Source of the DNA: Morinoia aosen
Taxonomy: Eukaryota; Arthropoda; Malacostraca; Amphipoda; Talitridae
Direction: 5' to 3'
Assembly: GCA_030386875.1 (NCBI GenBank)
Contig: CM059556.1
Location: 39,348,964-39,412,963 of the forward strand
DNA length: 64,000 bases
A program made the position numbers and the translations under genes. Every line of letters starts with the position of its first letter. The first letter of the stretch is position 1. This document shows positions 12,201 through 22,371 of the stretch, one piece after another. Below the pieces are notes generated by a model, which saw only the letters and a list, made by a program, of their open reading frames with translations, ran no database searches and was not told where the DNA came from.

Positions 12201-12600
12201 TCATTAAAAAAAGCCATGCCGGAGCTCTATAGATATCATCAGTTCTAATTCGTAGTTTAGATAAATTCGTTCGTTTATCATCTCTTAAAGTTTTCCGACA
12301 TTCTTATTTAAACGCGATTTTGCTGTACCTTGATTTGAAGATAAGGTACTTTCCCTCATGAGCTTGTATTAAGACATGGATTAATGAATAAATAAAATAT
12401 TTGACATGCGCAGTTGTATCATCAGCAAAGCCGTGACATTTACAATGCTGGCAAATAAGTATGAAGCGACGTGAGGTTATCATCATTTTGCTCGTAATAT
12501 ATTATGATAATTGTTGTTGGTCATTGGCGTCCAATCTATTTTTTGAGAAGTTATCTAGTTCAGTATGCTGCAACAGGCGGTCTTGGAGCTAACCCTGTTT
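9240..12600. repeat. Segmental duplication: 3' flank of gene A
   Basis: This spacer shares many blocks, in the same order, with the regions left of gene B (about 27900-31460) and gene C (about 48400-52110). Examples are the blocks near 9890-9990, 10485-10600, 10780-10860 and 12110-12240. It shows that the duplicated unit includes several kilobases downstream of each gene's stop codon. No conserved exon was found in it. It also contains the 71-bp satellite described separately. Confidence 0.6.
10972..11681. repeat. 71-bp tandem satellite, 10 copies
   Basis: The motif ATTATACCATTCATATTT recurs every 71 bases, at 10972, 11043, 11114, 11185, 11256, 11327, 11398, 11469, 11540 and 11611. The units are nearly identical, differing mainly by T/C before ACGTG and A/G changes in the spacer. 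The corresponding site left of gene C (about 51140-51220) holds a single diverged unit, so the expansion is specific to the gene A flank. Confidence 0.95.
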
Positions 12601-12634
12601 TCCCACTTTCTTCCGTCTCACTGGAAGTTGAGGT

Positions 12635-12738
12635 TCACGGATAGCAATCCGCAAAGAAGAACGCAGCGTCAATGACCTGAAGATGATCAATGTCTGGTTT
12701 TGACAGATGGTGTTCGGTCTTGAGAAATTGCTGTCCAT
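12635..12738 (-). CDS. Gene A exon 6 (terminal)
   Basis: The acceptor is a TTGCAG after a T-rich tract and the phase is 1. It encodes a block with Phe-Leu-Lys-Thr-Glu-His-His-Leu and ends Phe-Phe-Phe-Ala-Asp-Cys-Tyr-Pro-stop. The exon is 104 nt long in all three genes, although its middle residues differ. Confidence 0.82.
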
Positions 12739-15700
12739 CTGCAATGACCAAATCAAATGCATTTGTACATAAAAATGAGCAATAGCAATAGCTTGGAAAT
12801 GGATGCATGTCCATTCGATAAAAGATACCAATTGAACGAGGAACTCACACTTATATCATTCATGTTCGAATTCTTGTCCACTCATCTCGATATTAAACAG
12901 AGAGATTCAAAATCGATGATCGAATAAAAACTGTAATCATTCAATGTAAAAAGTCATAAATTTTTCGTTTATAACTCTGAAGCAAGAAAACACAATACCT
13001 TACTATCAAATTCTATTCAACAGGAGTGTATTAGTCGTGCAAGCACTTGAATATGAAATTGATTCCCAATTTTATATTGTTATTTGCAAGTTTAAAGCAA
13101 AATAGGAGTGTGCAATCAACACTTTAAAAAGATATGGTGAATTATTATAGATAAGTTCCATGTACACCAGTGAGAACTCTTCCTTTTTCACACTCGGAAG
13201 CTCTGACTCTTTTTGTGTACGTCCCTTATAACCTGTATACAGGAATGCAAAATTTTAAGAACACTCTCGTGCACCAGTGACCGCAGTTGGAACAAGTCAG
13301 TCCTGACAGCCCAGTTCAACTTCCAGCACACAGTTAGTTCCAGAACAGCACAGTTCAACTTCCTTTCTTCGCCGCTGCACACAGTAGAGGAAACAAGGTT
13401 GGGTCATTTCTATGGGAGAAAATACTCATCCTCGTGTTCGGCTAGCCAATAGAAGGGCTTTATTTCTAACACACTTTATGACGTCATCAAAACGCCATGT
13501 CGTTAGGCCAATAGGGGAGCCAGATTTAGGGGTACCGTTAATACCAGATGCCATATGAGCGCTGCTATTGGTTCGTTGCCATGACGTCAGCACAGCCACA
13601 CCGTCAACGAAAAAAAGACTGGTTTGAACCTACCTTGTTTCCTCTACTGTGCCGCTGCATCTATGATTATAGACGCAGCACTGATAGGCTATAATCATCT
13701 TCAATAACTCAGGGAAAAAATAAGACGGGTTGGGTAAAGTAAACCTCCAAATTTTTCGAACCAACTAACATGATTGTGGCGGAATATCTGCAAAGTTTGG
13801 ACGGAGGAAAAAGAAAATATAATTCAAAATTACAAATTATTCAAGTGTCAAACATGCTGTTTGAAAAACAAATTCATGAATTAACGGAAATTTGTAGTGA
13901 AGGAAAACAATCGAGACTGCAATGAATGGGCCAAAGCTTATACGTACATAATCGACCAACTTCTACACACCTCTATCAAACGTGCTGGTCAAATCTAGCT
14001 AAATTCTTCACCTTTTCGGGACTCGAGGGCAAGACATGGGCTGCCGGCGACGGTATCACAGTTACTCAGCACCGTCACGTAACTCTCGAGGCCAGGGTTG
14101 TATGGAGGTATGTCGGACCCGTACACAGAGCTGGAGACAAGTTGCTCAAACCTGCAGTCTGTGGGTAATGGTTTGAGATCAGCTAGACAGTCGTCATTAG
14201 ACACTGCAATCTATCACAGCGGTACCGCAGCCACATGACAGTGTCTCGGTTGGGAAATGAAAGTAGTGGTATTTCAGAAGAATAATGCATGATCAGAGTT
14301 GTTTGAGCATTGTAGGAGCGTTCTCTGTACGCTTTGTACTCTTTACTCTGCCTCAGAAATATTGGCATTGTTGTAAACATAAAACGATATTTTCAAATCC
14401 AGGTTTAAATAATCTCATGCCTGAATTTTAAAAAAGGAGCAGGTAATTAATCTATTTCATTGATCCACGATGACTTTCTCTACCCCAATGATAGCTTTTT
14501 ACTCAATGTTTTCCATTACCCTATTCCTGAAAATCAAACTTTAATGACGGTACCCTCATACCTACGCATTCTCCGTTGCGGGCTGATGAGCCCATATTTC
14601 CCGAGCTTTCTGCTTTATTCATGACATGTCAATGTTAAATTGTTTCCTGCTCTCTGGTCTAACGCTATTTTTGTTGTGGCAAGCCATCTGTAAGTTACTG
14701 TACAACTTCACTGAGTCTGGTGCACTACTTTGCTTCTATTAAAGCCTACTAATAGTGCGTTTCTGGTAAACTATATTCACAAAGTACTGTAGTTCTACGC
14801 TTTCTGATCTCTCTCTCCCTTTCTTTAAAGAATTTCTAGCTTGGAAGAACGATTTCGTGACATTTAGCAGTGGAACTACGCGCATTCCAGTAAACGTAAA
14901 GGCCCACTCACTGGGGTTGCCCTCTTGCTGCTTGTTGATGAGGTAAGAGTGGGAGGAGCAGGTGTAGCGGGGCCACAGAGTGGGCGGCTCATCGTAGAAG
15001 TCAGGCTCGTACCGGTCAGGGAACGGCAGGCAGATACTACCTTGCTTGCACACCGGGAACGAACACGGGCTCTGGATGCGAAAGAGCATCTCCATTGAAA
15101 AAGATGCATCTCCATCGAAAGAGCATCTCCAGAAAACGATAAATTTGAGCATATTGAACTTGTGCAATAATGATTTTATGATGATATAACGCACTGGCTA
15201 CTAAGAAGTAATTCAATGTTTTGTGAAGAATGCCAGAGTTTTATTAGCATCCTCATTGGAAATTTTATTAAAGATGTCATGAGTTCTGTTTTGAAATACT
15301 TTTTCCAGTACAATATTTTGAAACAGAGTTTAGCCATAATCTAACTACTATAATAACTATTAATAAATAATGCTTCTATTGATATAAATCAACTCTTATG
15401 TGGGTGCCTTCATCATTTTATATGGATGTCTACCTCATACAGCAGCTGAGTTTTGAAAAATAGAATGTCTTTGAAAATTAGAATTACAATGCGTGCAAAC
15501 AAGTCACTCGTCTTAGAACGAGACTTAAAACTTAAGTGATGAGTTCAAAGACTTGAGTTTTATTCGTTATTCTTCCCCGGCCTGTAGTTCATAGGGATTA
15601 AATTGATATATGCTTAATTTTTTGCTTCGTCGAAATCATTTCTATTTTATTTTTTACTCATGGGACTATTTTAAACCTTTATTCAGTATAATGACTGACT

Positions 15701-18700
15701 AATATTATATAATTGCAAAGAATGACCCAGATATCAATAAATTTCCACTTTCATTCTCGAATCTACGTGAAATAACAAATTGGAAATGTTTCAATATTCA
15801 ATAACTGAATGAATCAATTTCGGCAATTTATAGTGATGTACCCATAGTACATATACTGAAGCTGTCGATCAATCTAACCAAGAATAAACGTAAAGAAGTC
15901 CACCGTATTTTAATTGCAATGAAATGCGCTCTAATTCGAAACAAAAGTAATTTCTCAGCTATAAATAATTTGCCTGCTGATTTTAGAAAATCGATATCGT
16001 GAATTAGCGGTGATATCTTCTGAACTCCAAAAAGTTCATGTCTCATAACTTGTACAATGCATTGGATTTAGTTAATAACAGCGTATCACTCTAGAAACTC
16101 TAATCCATGGCATTGGAGAGGTTGCTAATAAATGATTTAGGCCATGAGTGATGAATCGTAAGATTGTGTGTTAGTTATGTTATTTATATTATTTATGTAA
16201 TTTATGTTATTTATGTGATAAATCGTAAGATTTTATGTTAGTTATGTTATTTATATTATTTATGTAATTTATGTTATTTATGTGATAAATCGTAAGATTG
16301 TGTGTTAGTTATGTTATTTATATTATTTATGTAATTTATGTTATTTATGTGATAAATCGTAAGATTTTATGTTATCGGTAACCCCTAATCGAAACTTTTT
16401 GATGTTAGCCGTGGCGTTCCACAAGGGTCGATTTTAGGACCACTTCTGTTTTCATATTGATGTTCTTTATTGGTTGCATTGATCTTTGTTTTACTGGTGA
16501 TAACTTTTTTTCGTCAATCATTCCTTAAATGTATAACATGTTTCAGAAAATAAAAAGTGAGTTGAAAAAGTCTCTATGTTACTTAAACCAAATTTAAGTA
16601 GGATCAGAGTCGGTGATCCTAAATATATCTAATCCTCACACAAACAAAACATGCCTTCTATACTCATCAAAATTTGTGATGACTTAATTAATTGAGGAAA
16701 GCAATTCACCCAAACCCTTCCGATCTACAAATGATACGAATCTGTCATTCATAGAGCTTATATGGATTATTTTCACTAAATTATTAAAGTCGATTGAAAT
16801 TCTCTATTGAGTGAAAAATGTATAAGCTGAAGAAGCGCTAAAAATACTGCATAAAATATTAGCCAATACATTTTCACACGATGGAATTGTAGCTAAAGCT
16901 AGGACTGAAAAATGAACGAAAATACTTTTTACTGCACTCATCAAAAAGCGGCCATTAGTTCAATAAAAAATTTGGAATGAAATGCTCTTACAAGACATTC
17001 ATTCAAATACTGAGAAATACTTAAGCTGTCAGATCTCTATCAGACTTTATGAGTAATTTCTTATCTCAATCTTAAATGATGATAGAGTACTTCAACAATT
17101 ACCATATTCTAAAATTAAACATCGTGATCATTTAATTTTTAACAGAACTAAATTAATGCTCTCTATCATAACAAAACCCGCTCTCAATAGTTTCTTCGTC
17201 GTTGGAATTAAAGTTTAAAACTCGATTCCCCATCACATACGTGAAAAAAAACGTAACGGAGCATTTAAAAAGAACGTTCGATGTTACTTTTATATATCGG
17301 TATTGACGTATCTAGCAGATAAAAATTAGCTATTTTATTTTTATTCGTCGGATTAAAAATGAAAGACATATAGGTCAGAATTAAAAGTACACCTAAGTCT
17401 ATTGCACGTATTCGCTAAAATTTAGTTCTCGTTTGCATCACGACATGGTATGGTAAATTGATATCATTTTTCATCTTTTCACGCAACCTAGTTATTTTAT
17501 CAGTCTAGTGGACGTTCGAGTCAAACGCCTTTGATTACAACAAATTCTAAACGTAAAATGAGTTTTCTACAGAATGAATTCGAAATTTTTTTTGCTAGTG
17601 ACCCCACAAGTGGTTATCCCTCAACGTGTCTATTACAATAGTTCTAGTTAATTATTGAACCGTAGTATTATTTTAAGAAACAAATTGTTTAAGTGTTCCT
17701 TAATACCCACGGCCAGCAGAATAAGCTGGCAATTACAAAGTCCCTTCTGAAGTAAAATGGCAACCTGATGGCAACCCACCTGGACAAAGTCCCTTCTGAG
17801 GTAAAATGGCAAACTGATAGCAACCCACCTGAACAAAGTCCCTTCTGAGGTAAAATGACAACCTGATGGCAACCCACCTGGACAAAGTCCCTTCTGAGGT
17901 CAAATGGCAACCTGATAGCAACCCCCCCTGAACAAAGTCCCTTCTTAGGTAAAATGGCAACCTGATGGCAACCCACCTGGACAAAGTCCCTTCTTAGGTA
18001 AAATGGCAACCTGATGGCAACCCACCTGGACAAAGTCCCTCCTGAGGTAAAAAGTCCAGCCCGCAGCAGCGTCAGGCATCTGCAGGACGGGGCTGCCCTC
18101 AGGCACGCCCAGGACTTCGCAAGTCTCTGCAGTAGCTAAAGAATAGATTTGCAAAGCGGTACTCAATTTATGATAGCTACATATATTATGCATGCTTAGT
18201 TTAGTCACACAGATGGCACAGTAAAGTATATAGCTTGTGCTCATGTACGAAATGATTCAGATTCATTACTTGGTGATCTGTATTAGAAATATTAAAACAT
18301 TTGCAGCTGGAAATTGCTATGAACGTAATGAAGATAATTTTGAATTTCTACACTAAAATTTTCGAAAAAATAAATTTCACACGACAATTTGAAAATAAAA
18401 CTCATACTTTCAAGACGAGCTTACTGAGCGTCACATGAAACTCTGCCATCAGGTAATGAATATTTATTTTGTTCATTACTGAAATTTAACAGCATTAAGA
18501 AACGCTTTTTCTTATCTCTGGTCAAAATATTTACCAGTCCAAAAAAAGTATTTTCACTCCCTACGAATGGCATACCTATTTCGTTAATATTTTGTTGACA
18601 GGTGAAACTAAAATCGACATCTTAGACAGTGTTAGATATTTTAGTTTGGCTGTATCCTCTTGGGCGCCAAAAGTTAGATAGTTTCCCTATTTTAGGGTTC

Positions 18701-21700
18701 TGAGGGCCGTAAGTTCCAAGGCTTTTATTCCGGAGAATCTTCCTGATTTTTCAGGGATATGAGAGAAGTCAGTTGCTGAGTATTTATTTTATTCAGGCGA
18801 GGGCTTTTCAACAGTTTCCAAGTTGCGAATATTATTCAGTAATTTTTGGAGTCCGATCTGGTTACAAGGTTTGAAGATTTGAGCTGGTTTTTCAAGCTTT
18901 CGAAATTTAAGTCGAAACGAAGGCAAGCTCAGGGGTTTTTTGCGCTGGTAATACAGGCTTCGAAGGTTAAGAGCCGAATTGAAATTCGAGCTGCGAAATT
19001 TGAGCCGATATAAAAATCAAGCTTCAGAGTTTTGGCGCTGGTAATACAGGCTTCGAAAGTTTGAGCCGAAATTAATTCAAGCTGCGAAATTTGAGCCGAT
19101 ATAAAAATCAAGCTGTTGAAATTTTCAAATCTGAGACGGATATGTGCTTCTCAAGTATCTGTGATACGAGAGTTTAGTTATGCGAGGAGAATTATTTTCC
19201 CTCCTGTTAAATTATATAGGCACAAGTCGGCATCTACGACAATAGCCTGACAGACAGCAATTTATCTGTTCCTTATTTAAAAGGAAAATTAGTCTCGTCA
19301 AAGTGATACTTCAACATGCTCCTTATACCTTACATGACTCAAAGACTCCCAGAGAAAATTAGATGAAATTACGCTACTATGAAATGATGTAAGAAATGTG
19401 TACAGATCCTTTGATCGCGGAGTTGCTAGTCAACCTCATTAAAAGGATGACCACTTATGCTGAGCTCCTCGACATTCATGATCCTAAATCCACATTTTTC
19501 CTTCTCCATAATCGTCACGATGAGAAAATAATATCATGGTGAAATGGGCGGCGTTAGCACACTTTTATCACTGCACACCAGTTAGAATGGATCGCTTATA
19601 TGCCAGTCTAACTTTTTCGCCGGAGAATGCATGCTTTTTGCCGCCTAAGCGATTTAATTACTTGAGCGGCGAAAAACATGCATGCAGGCGTCGAAAAAGT
19701 TAGACTGGGATATATGCGAATAGATGTTACACTGAACTGAAGACTGCGTTAGATACTTCCTTTCAAAATAAGTATTGTCCATTCAATGTTCATTTTTATA
19801 TTTATCGTGTCAGGCTAAAGCGATGCCTGAAAATATCATGAAGCCTTTCATGAGCTGCGAAGAAAAATTTCATTACAAACTTACCATTGTAATTTAATGC
19901 GTAACAATTTTCATCGAGAAGAGAACAGTTGGTGGCACAGCTGACGAGAGGCATAACTCTGGTACTCAACACACCGACGGCCTGGCGTAGGTCTGGGTGT
20001 GAGCAGAAAATAGAAAAAACTAAAAAATAATTATTTTCGTGTAAAAATCGCTAGAGAAAATTCCTTTTGATGCCGTTGGCCAGCACTTGTCCAAATGTTT
20101 CTATTCTCGTGATACTCGATTTAGCGCACAATCTAGGTCTCATTATCGTTTCATGTTGTGCGAAATTGATAGGGCTTCTGGAATTTCTGCAATTAACACG
20201 CATCAAATTCACGTTTCTGACTGCTCACCTTCCTGAAACCATATTTTCAATTCAATATTCTAGTAGAAAATGTTTGCACACACGTATGTACAGACGTATA
20301 CGTACTAAGGTAAAAGAATTAACTTTAATCAAGAAAGTTAATGAACAAATATTCAAAACACTAAGTCCAGTCTGAAAGATAAGAAAAAGTGCTGTTTCCC
20401 AGAGTCCAAGCACCGTAACAGTGTTTTATTAAGATAGACTTTATTTTAAGATTATTCTCTCTACAAAGTCAGCTATAGCATTTATACAGTAGCTTGGCCA
20501 GCAACTGACGCTGGCCTGCTTGAACCAAATACTTTTGTTTCCAAAAATATTACGAAGTTCGTTATCTTCAGCACAAGCTACCTATGACTTCTTCAAGAAT
20601 TTCGCTGGCACCTTGAGGGGCTGCTCTGTGATAATATTTTAACGGATTTATCACTTAGTACACCCAAAATAATGCGCACAGAAGTGCTTTGTTATCGAAC
20701 GGGAACATACTATGACAGAGCACTAGGGTTCACATGTTGTCTGGAGAAAAAAAAACAAATTGAAGGAGCTCTGTCATTATTTGATTTAATTTGTTTATAT
20801 TTGTATTTAATTTGTTTGACCCCCATATGACCAGATGCGTTATTTCATTTCAAAAAGGTGACGACGTTTGAAACTTGACGGAGTGATTATTAGATAATTG
20901 CTCTTTTGGTGTTTAAGATCATTCATTATTATAAATAACCAGAAACTCAAATAATCTCTAGAATTAGGTTAAGGACAAATGGGACATTTGGGGCATCATT
21001 CAAGTCTACAGAAACCTGAAATATCTCAAGAATTCTAACAATGTACTTTAAATGTATTTGACGTGAATCAGAGAAATGAAAAGCTCGCAGCATTCGTTTA
21101 AAAGGTAACTTTATGATTTTGGCTTTATTTTTCTGACTATTTATTCCCATTTTCCCGTACCAAATTTCCCTTCTTCAGCCCGCTGCAATTCAAGTCTGAA
21201 GATATTCAGCAGTAGGTTTAACTTGTCCTCTACCGGCAGTTCTGTAAGCTGCCAAGTTTTAACTCGTGATTCAAAATTTGTGCTTGAAAATATAGCCAAG
21301 AAGGCCGCTGCTCGACGCAAGTTCTGAAAGTGTAATAATTTTTGAGCAGATTTGCTATCGCCAGTTGGATTCGCGAATTCCACCTTCAGTAATAACGACC
21401 CAACAGCTGGAGAACACTAGCAAGTCATAAAAATTAGAAATTTGTTTGCTATGTCTAACAGGAAGAGAATTGTAAAGATTATACACAACTGCTCATACTT
21501 TCTAGTTTGCTGAAAAACGACGAAATGGGTTTGTTGCATGTCATTATGAAGATCGTTGTCGTTAATATAATAGTTTTTATACATAATTACATAAACATTT
21601 CCAAACTTCTCCATAGGTTTCACGACCGTAAATAGTAGTAGTAGTTGTAGTAGTAGTAGTAGAAGTAGTAATATGGGTTTGCTATGTTATTACTACTACT

Positions 21701-21934
21701 ACTTACAGTCATGAAACCTATGGAAAAGATTATAGTGAAATGTTTATGCAATTGTGTAAAAATATTATTGTATTAATGACAACGATCTTTATAATGACCA
21801 TAACAACAAGTGACCAGACCCAGTGAACACTTACCTGAATGTCCCTCCCAGGTGTGAGTTACGCGTCCGAAGTCACAATTCGCACTGAACAATAACGACA
21901 AGAACACGAACAAATCAGCTGCGTTAACGAACAT
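12635..21934 (-). CDS. Gene A: secreted PAN-like cysteine-rich protein (six exons)
   Basis: Joined exons (minus strand) are 21835-21934, 19885-19992, 18026-18126, 14912-15071, 14012-14203 and 12635-12738, giving 254 codons plus stop with every junction in phase. Exon 1 gives a signal peptide with a Leu/Phe/Val-rich core. Exons 2-3 form a PAN/apple-like module: Cys-x3-Cys-x6-Cys-Tyr-Ala-Leu-Asn-Tyr-Asn, then Cys-Glu-Val, closing with Gly-Trp-Thr-x-Tyr. Exon 4 has four Cys and the motif Phe-Pro-Asp-Arg-Tyr-Glu-Pro; its spacing recalls a degenerate EGF-like domain. Exons 5-6 end in Ala-Asp-Cys-Tyr-Pro. The product is probably extracellular. PAN domains usually bind protein or carbohydrate, but no specific role can be stated. 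Gene A is the most divergent of the three copies: it has an extra Asp in exon 2, and intron 4 lacks the mariner found in B and C. Intron 3 carries a minisatellite grown from the exon 3 donor. Confidence 0.82.
13380..13651. mobile_element. hAT-like MITE, 272 bp, with 8-bp target duplication
   Basis: Terminal inverted repeats begin CACAGTAGAGGAAACAAGGT and match the reverse complement at the right end. They are flanked by an exact 8-bp duplication CCGCTGCA at 13372-13379 and 13652-13659. An 8-bp duplication and CA-starting ends suit a hAT-type non-autonomous element. It has no coding capacity and sits in intron 5 of gene A. A related copy lies in the opposite orientation at 23972-24229. Confidence 0.88.
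14012..14203 (-). CDS. Gene A exon 5
   Basis: It encodes a block with Pro-Thr-Asp-Cys-Arg-Phe-Glu-Gln-Leu, Asp-Ile-Pro-Pro-Tyr-Asn-Pro and Ser-Pro-Cys-Leu-Ala-Leu-Glu-Ser, and ends at a GTGAAG donor (phase 1). Two in-phase acceptors are possible: TTGCAG before 14203 and CCCACAG before 14158. I prefer the longer form because the extra 45 nt align without gaps in all three genes, and A-versus-C similarity collapses just upstream. Confidence 0.75.
14912..15071 (-). CDS. Gene A exon 4
   Basis: The acceptor CATCCAG leads into Ser-Pro-Cys-Ser-Phe-Pro and the donor is CCCCA|GTGAGT. It encodes four Cys and the conserved stretches Phe-Pro-Asp-Arg-Tyr-Glu-Pro and Tyr-Thr-Cys-Ser-Ser-His-Ser-Tyr-Leu-Ile-Asn-Lys. 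It enters in phase 0 and leaves in phase 1. This is the best-conserved exon among the copies. Confidence 0.88.
16148..16380. repeat. 67-bp AT-rich tandem repeat, about 3.5 copies
   Basis: GTGATAAATCGTAAGATT-like starts occur at 16148, 16215, 16282 and 16349, a period of 67. The inner part is made of ATTTATGTTATTTAT-type subrepeats. It lies in intron 3 of gene A, directly left of an RT fragment. Confidence 0.85.
16385..16510 (+). pseudogene. Non-LTR retrotransposon RT fragment (gene A intron 3)
   Basis: The plus-strand frame gives Ser-Arg-Gly-Val-Pro-Gln-Gly-Ser-Ile-Leu-Gly-Pro-Leu-Leu-Phe, the RT domain motif of Jockey/CR1-type non-LTR elements. It breaks up soon afterwards. Homologous but more damaged pieces lie at the equivalent intron position in genes B and C, so the insertion probably predates the gene duplications. 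Confidence 0.75.
17735..18030. repeat. 49-bp minisatellite built from the exon 3 donor of gene A
   Basis: The ACAAAGTCCC motif recurs at 17735, 17784, 17833, 17882, 17932, 17981 and 18030, a period of 49 (one of 50). On the minus strand each unit contains the end of exon 3 (GGGACTTTGTCCAG) followed by GTGGGT, and a pyrimidine-rich TTACCTCAG. Genes B and C have a single copy here, so the array arose in A from an exon-intron junction. Confidence 0.95.
18026..18126 (-). CDS. Gene A exon 3
   Basis: The acceptor is CTACTGCAG (phase 1) and the donor CCAG|GTGGGT (phase 0). It encodes Thr-Cys-Glu-Val-Leu-Gly-Val-Pro and later Leu-Pro/Met-Pro-Asp-Ala-Ala-x-Gly-Trp-Thr-x-Tyr-Leu, the C-terminal part of the PAN-like module. 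Cryptic copies of its own donor follow immediately downstream. Confidence 0.85.
18927..19122. repeat. Two-copy tandem repeat, period 93
   Basis: GCGCTGGTAATACAGGCTTCGA occurs at about 18942 and again at 19035. It is followed each time by a segment containing GAGCTGCGAAATTTGAGCCG or a close variant. The repeat lies in intron 2 of gene A and was not seen in B or C. Confidence 0.8.
19597..19712. mobile_element. Palindromic MITE, about 115 bp
   Basis: The ends CCAGTCTAACTTTTTCG and CGAAAAAGTTAGACTGG are inverted, with a further inner inverted pair around ATGCATGC and GCGGC/GCCGC. The matching introns of genes B (about 38195) and C (about 63735) lack it, so it is an insertion specific to A. A related copy lies at 42470-42575. 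Confidence 0.82.
19885..19992 (-). CDS. Gene A exon 2
   Basis: The acceptor is CACCCAG and the donor AATG|GTAAGT, phase 1 to 1. It encodes Asp-Leu-Arg-Gln-Ala-Val-Gly-Val-Leu and the PAN hallmark Cys-x3-Cys-x6-Cys-Tyr-Ala-Leu-Asn-Tyr-Asn. It is one codon longer than the B copy. Confidence 0.87.
21538..21808. repeat. Imperfect palindrome of about 270 bp around a TAG microsatellite
   Basis: The arm at about 21538-21650 is the reverse complement of about 21690-21808 at roughly 80-85% identity; for example CCATAGGTTTCACGACCG pairs with a GTCATGAAACCTATGG segment. The centre is a run of TAG/GTA units. It lies in intron 1 of gene A, ending about 25 bases from the exon 1 donor. It could be a foldback element. 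Confidence 0.8.
21835..21934 (-). CDS. Gene A exon 1: signal peptide
   Basis: ATG at 21934; donor ATTCAG|GTAAGT; 100 nt, phase 1 out. The peptide has a hydrophobic core Leu-Phe-Val-Phe-Leu-Ser-Leu-Leu-Phe, then a small-residue region suitable for cleavage, and ends Trp-Glu-Gly-His-Ser. Gene B has the same exon with the same length and core. Confidence 0.85.
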
Positions 21935-22118
21935 ATTTTCAGTCCAAGTATGGTTTATCTATTTGTACATCTCGGATACTTTGTCAATTAGTACTCCTCG
22001 TATGGAACTTTTGTTTTAGGACGTCTTATATTAAGAAATTTGTAAAAGCCAATATATTGGCATGTATCTCATGTGGCAACTTGGAAATAAACAGTTTTTC
22101 TTTTTTCTTTCTTTTCTG

Positions 22119-22260
22119 ACGTAACCTGAAGCGAATAATTCAAAATGATGTGACACGATGCAGACAAGAGGGAAATATTTCCTTAATATCAAGTGTTGTA
22201 TCAGAGCGTGAATAATACTGATGAACGTCAGTCAATATAACGGCTTTGAAGTTCTTTGAA
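22119..22260 (-). promoter_or_regulatory. Conserved upstream region of gene A
   Basis: This stretch aligns with about 39535-39660, directly upstream of gene B; the shared core is around TTCCTTAATATCAAG and GAATAATACTGATGAACG. In A it is separated from the ATG by about 170 bases that are absent in B. Conservation upstream of the start suggests promoter or 5' UTR sequence. No clear TATA box was chosen. Confidence 0.4.
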
Positions 22261-22333
22261 GTTTATTTGAATCTCATATTAAGGTTCCGAATAGTAGAAA
22301 TGGGTTTTCATATTCAGTGCCAGCGAACCGAAT

Positions 22334-22371
22334 AATCACTAGGAAGATAACCGAATGTGATCCTAGTGATT
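22334..22371. other. Perfect 11-bp inverted repeat (hairpin)
   Basis: AATCACTAGGA at 22334-22344 and TCCTAGTGATT at 22361-22371 pair perfectly across a 16-nt loop, about 400 bp upstream of gene A. Its role is unknown and it may be chance. Confidence 0.5.

Noticed and set aside
17648..18033. Several overlapping minus-strand reading frames of 74-114 codons
   Set aside because: They are the 49-bp minisatellite read in different frames. Only the exon 3 part (18026-18126) is supported as coding.
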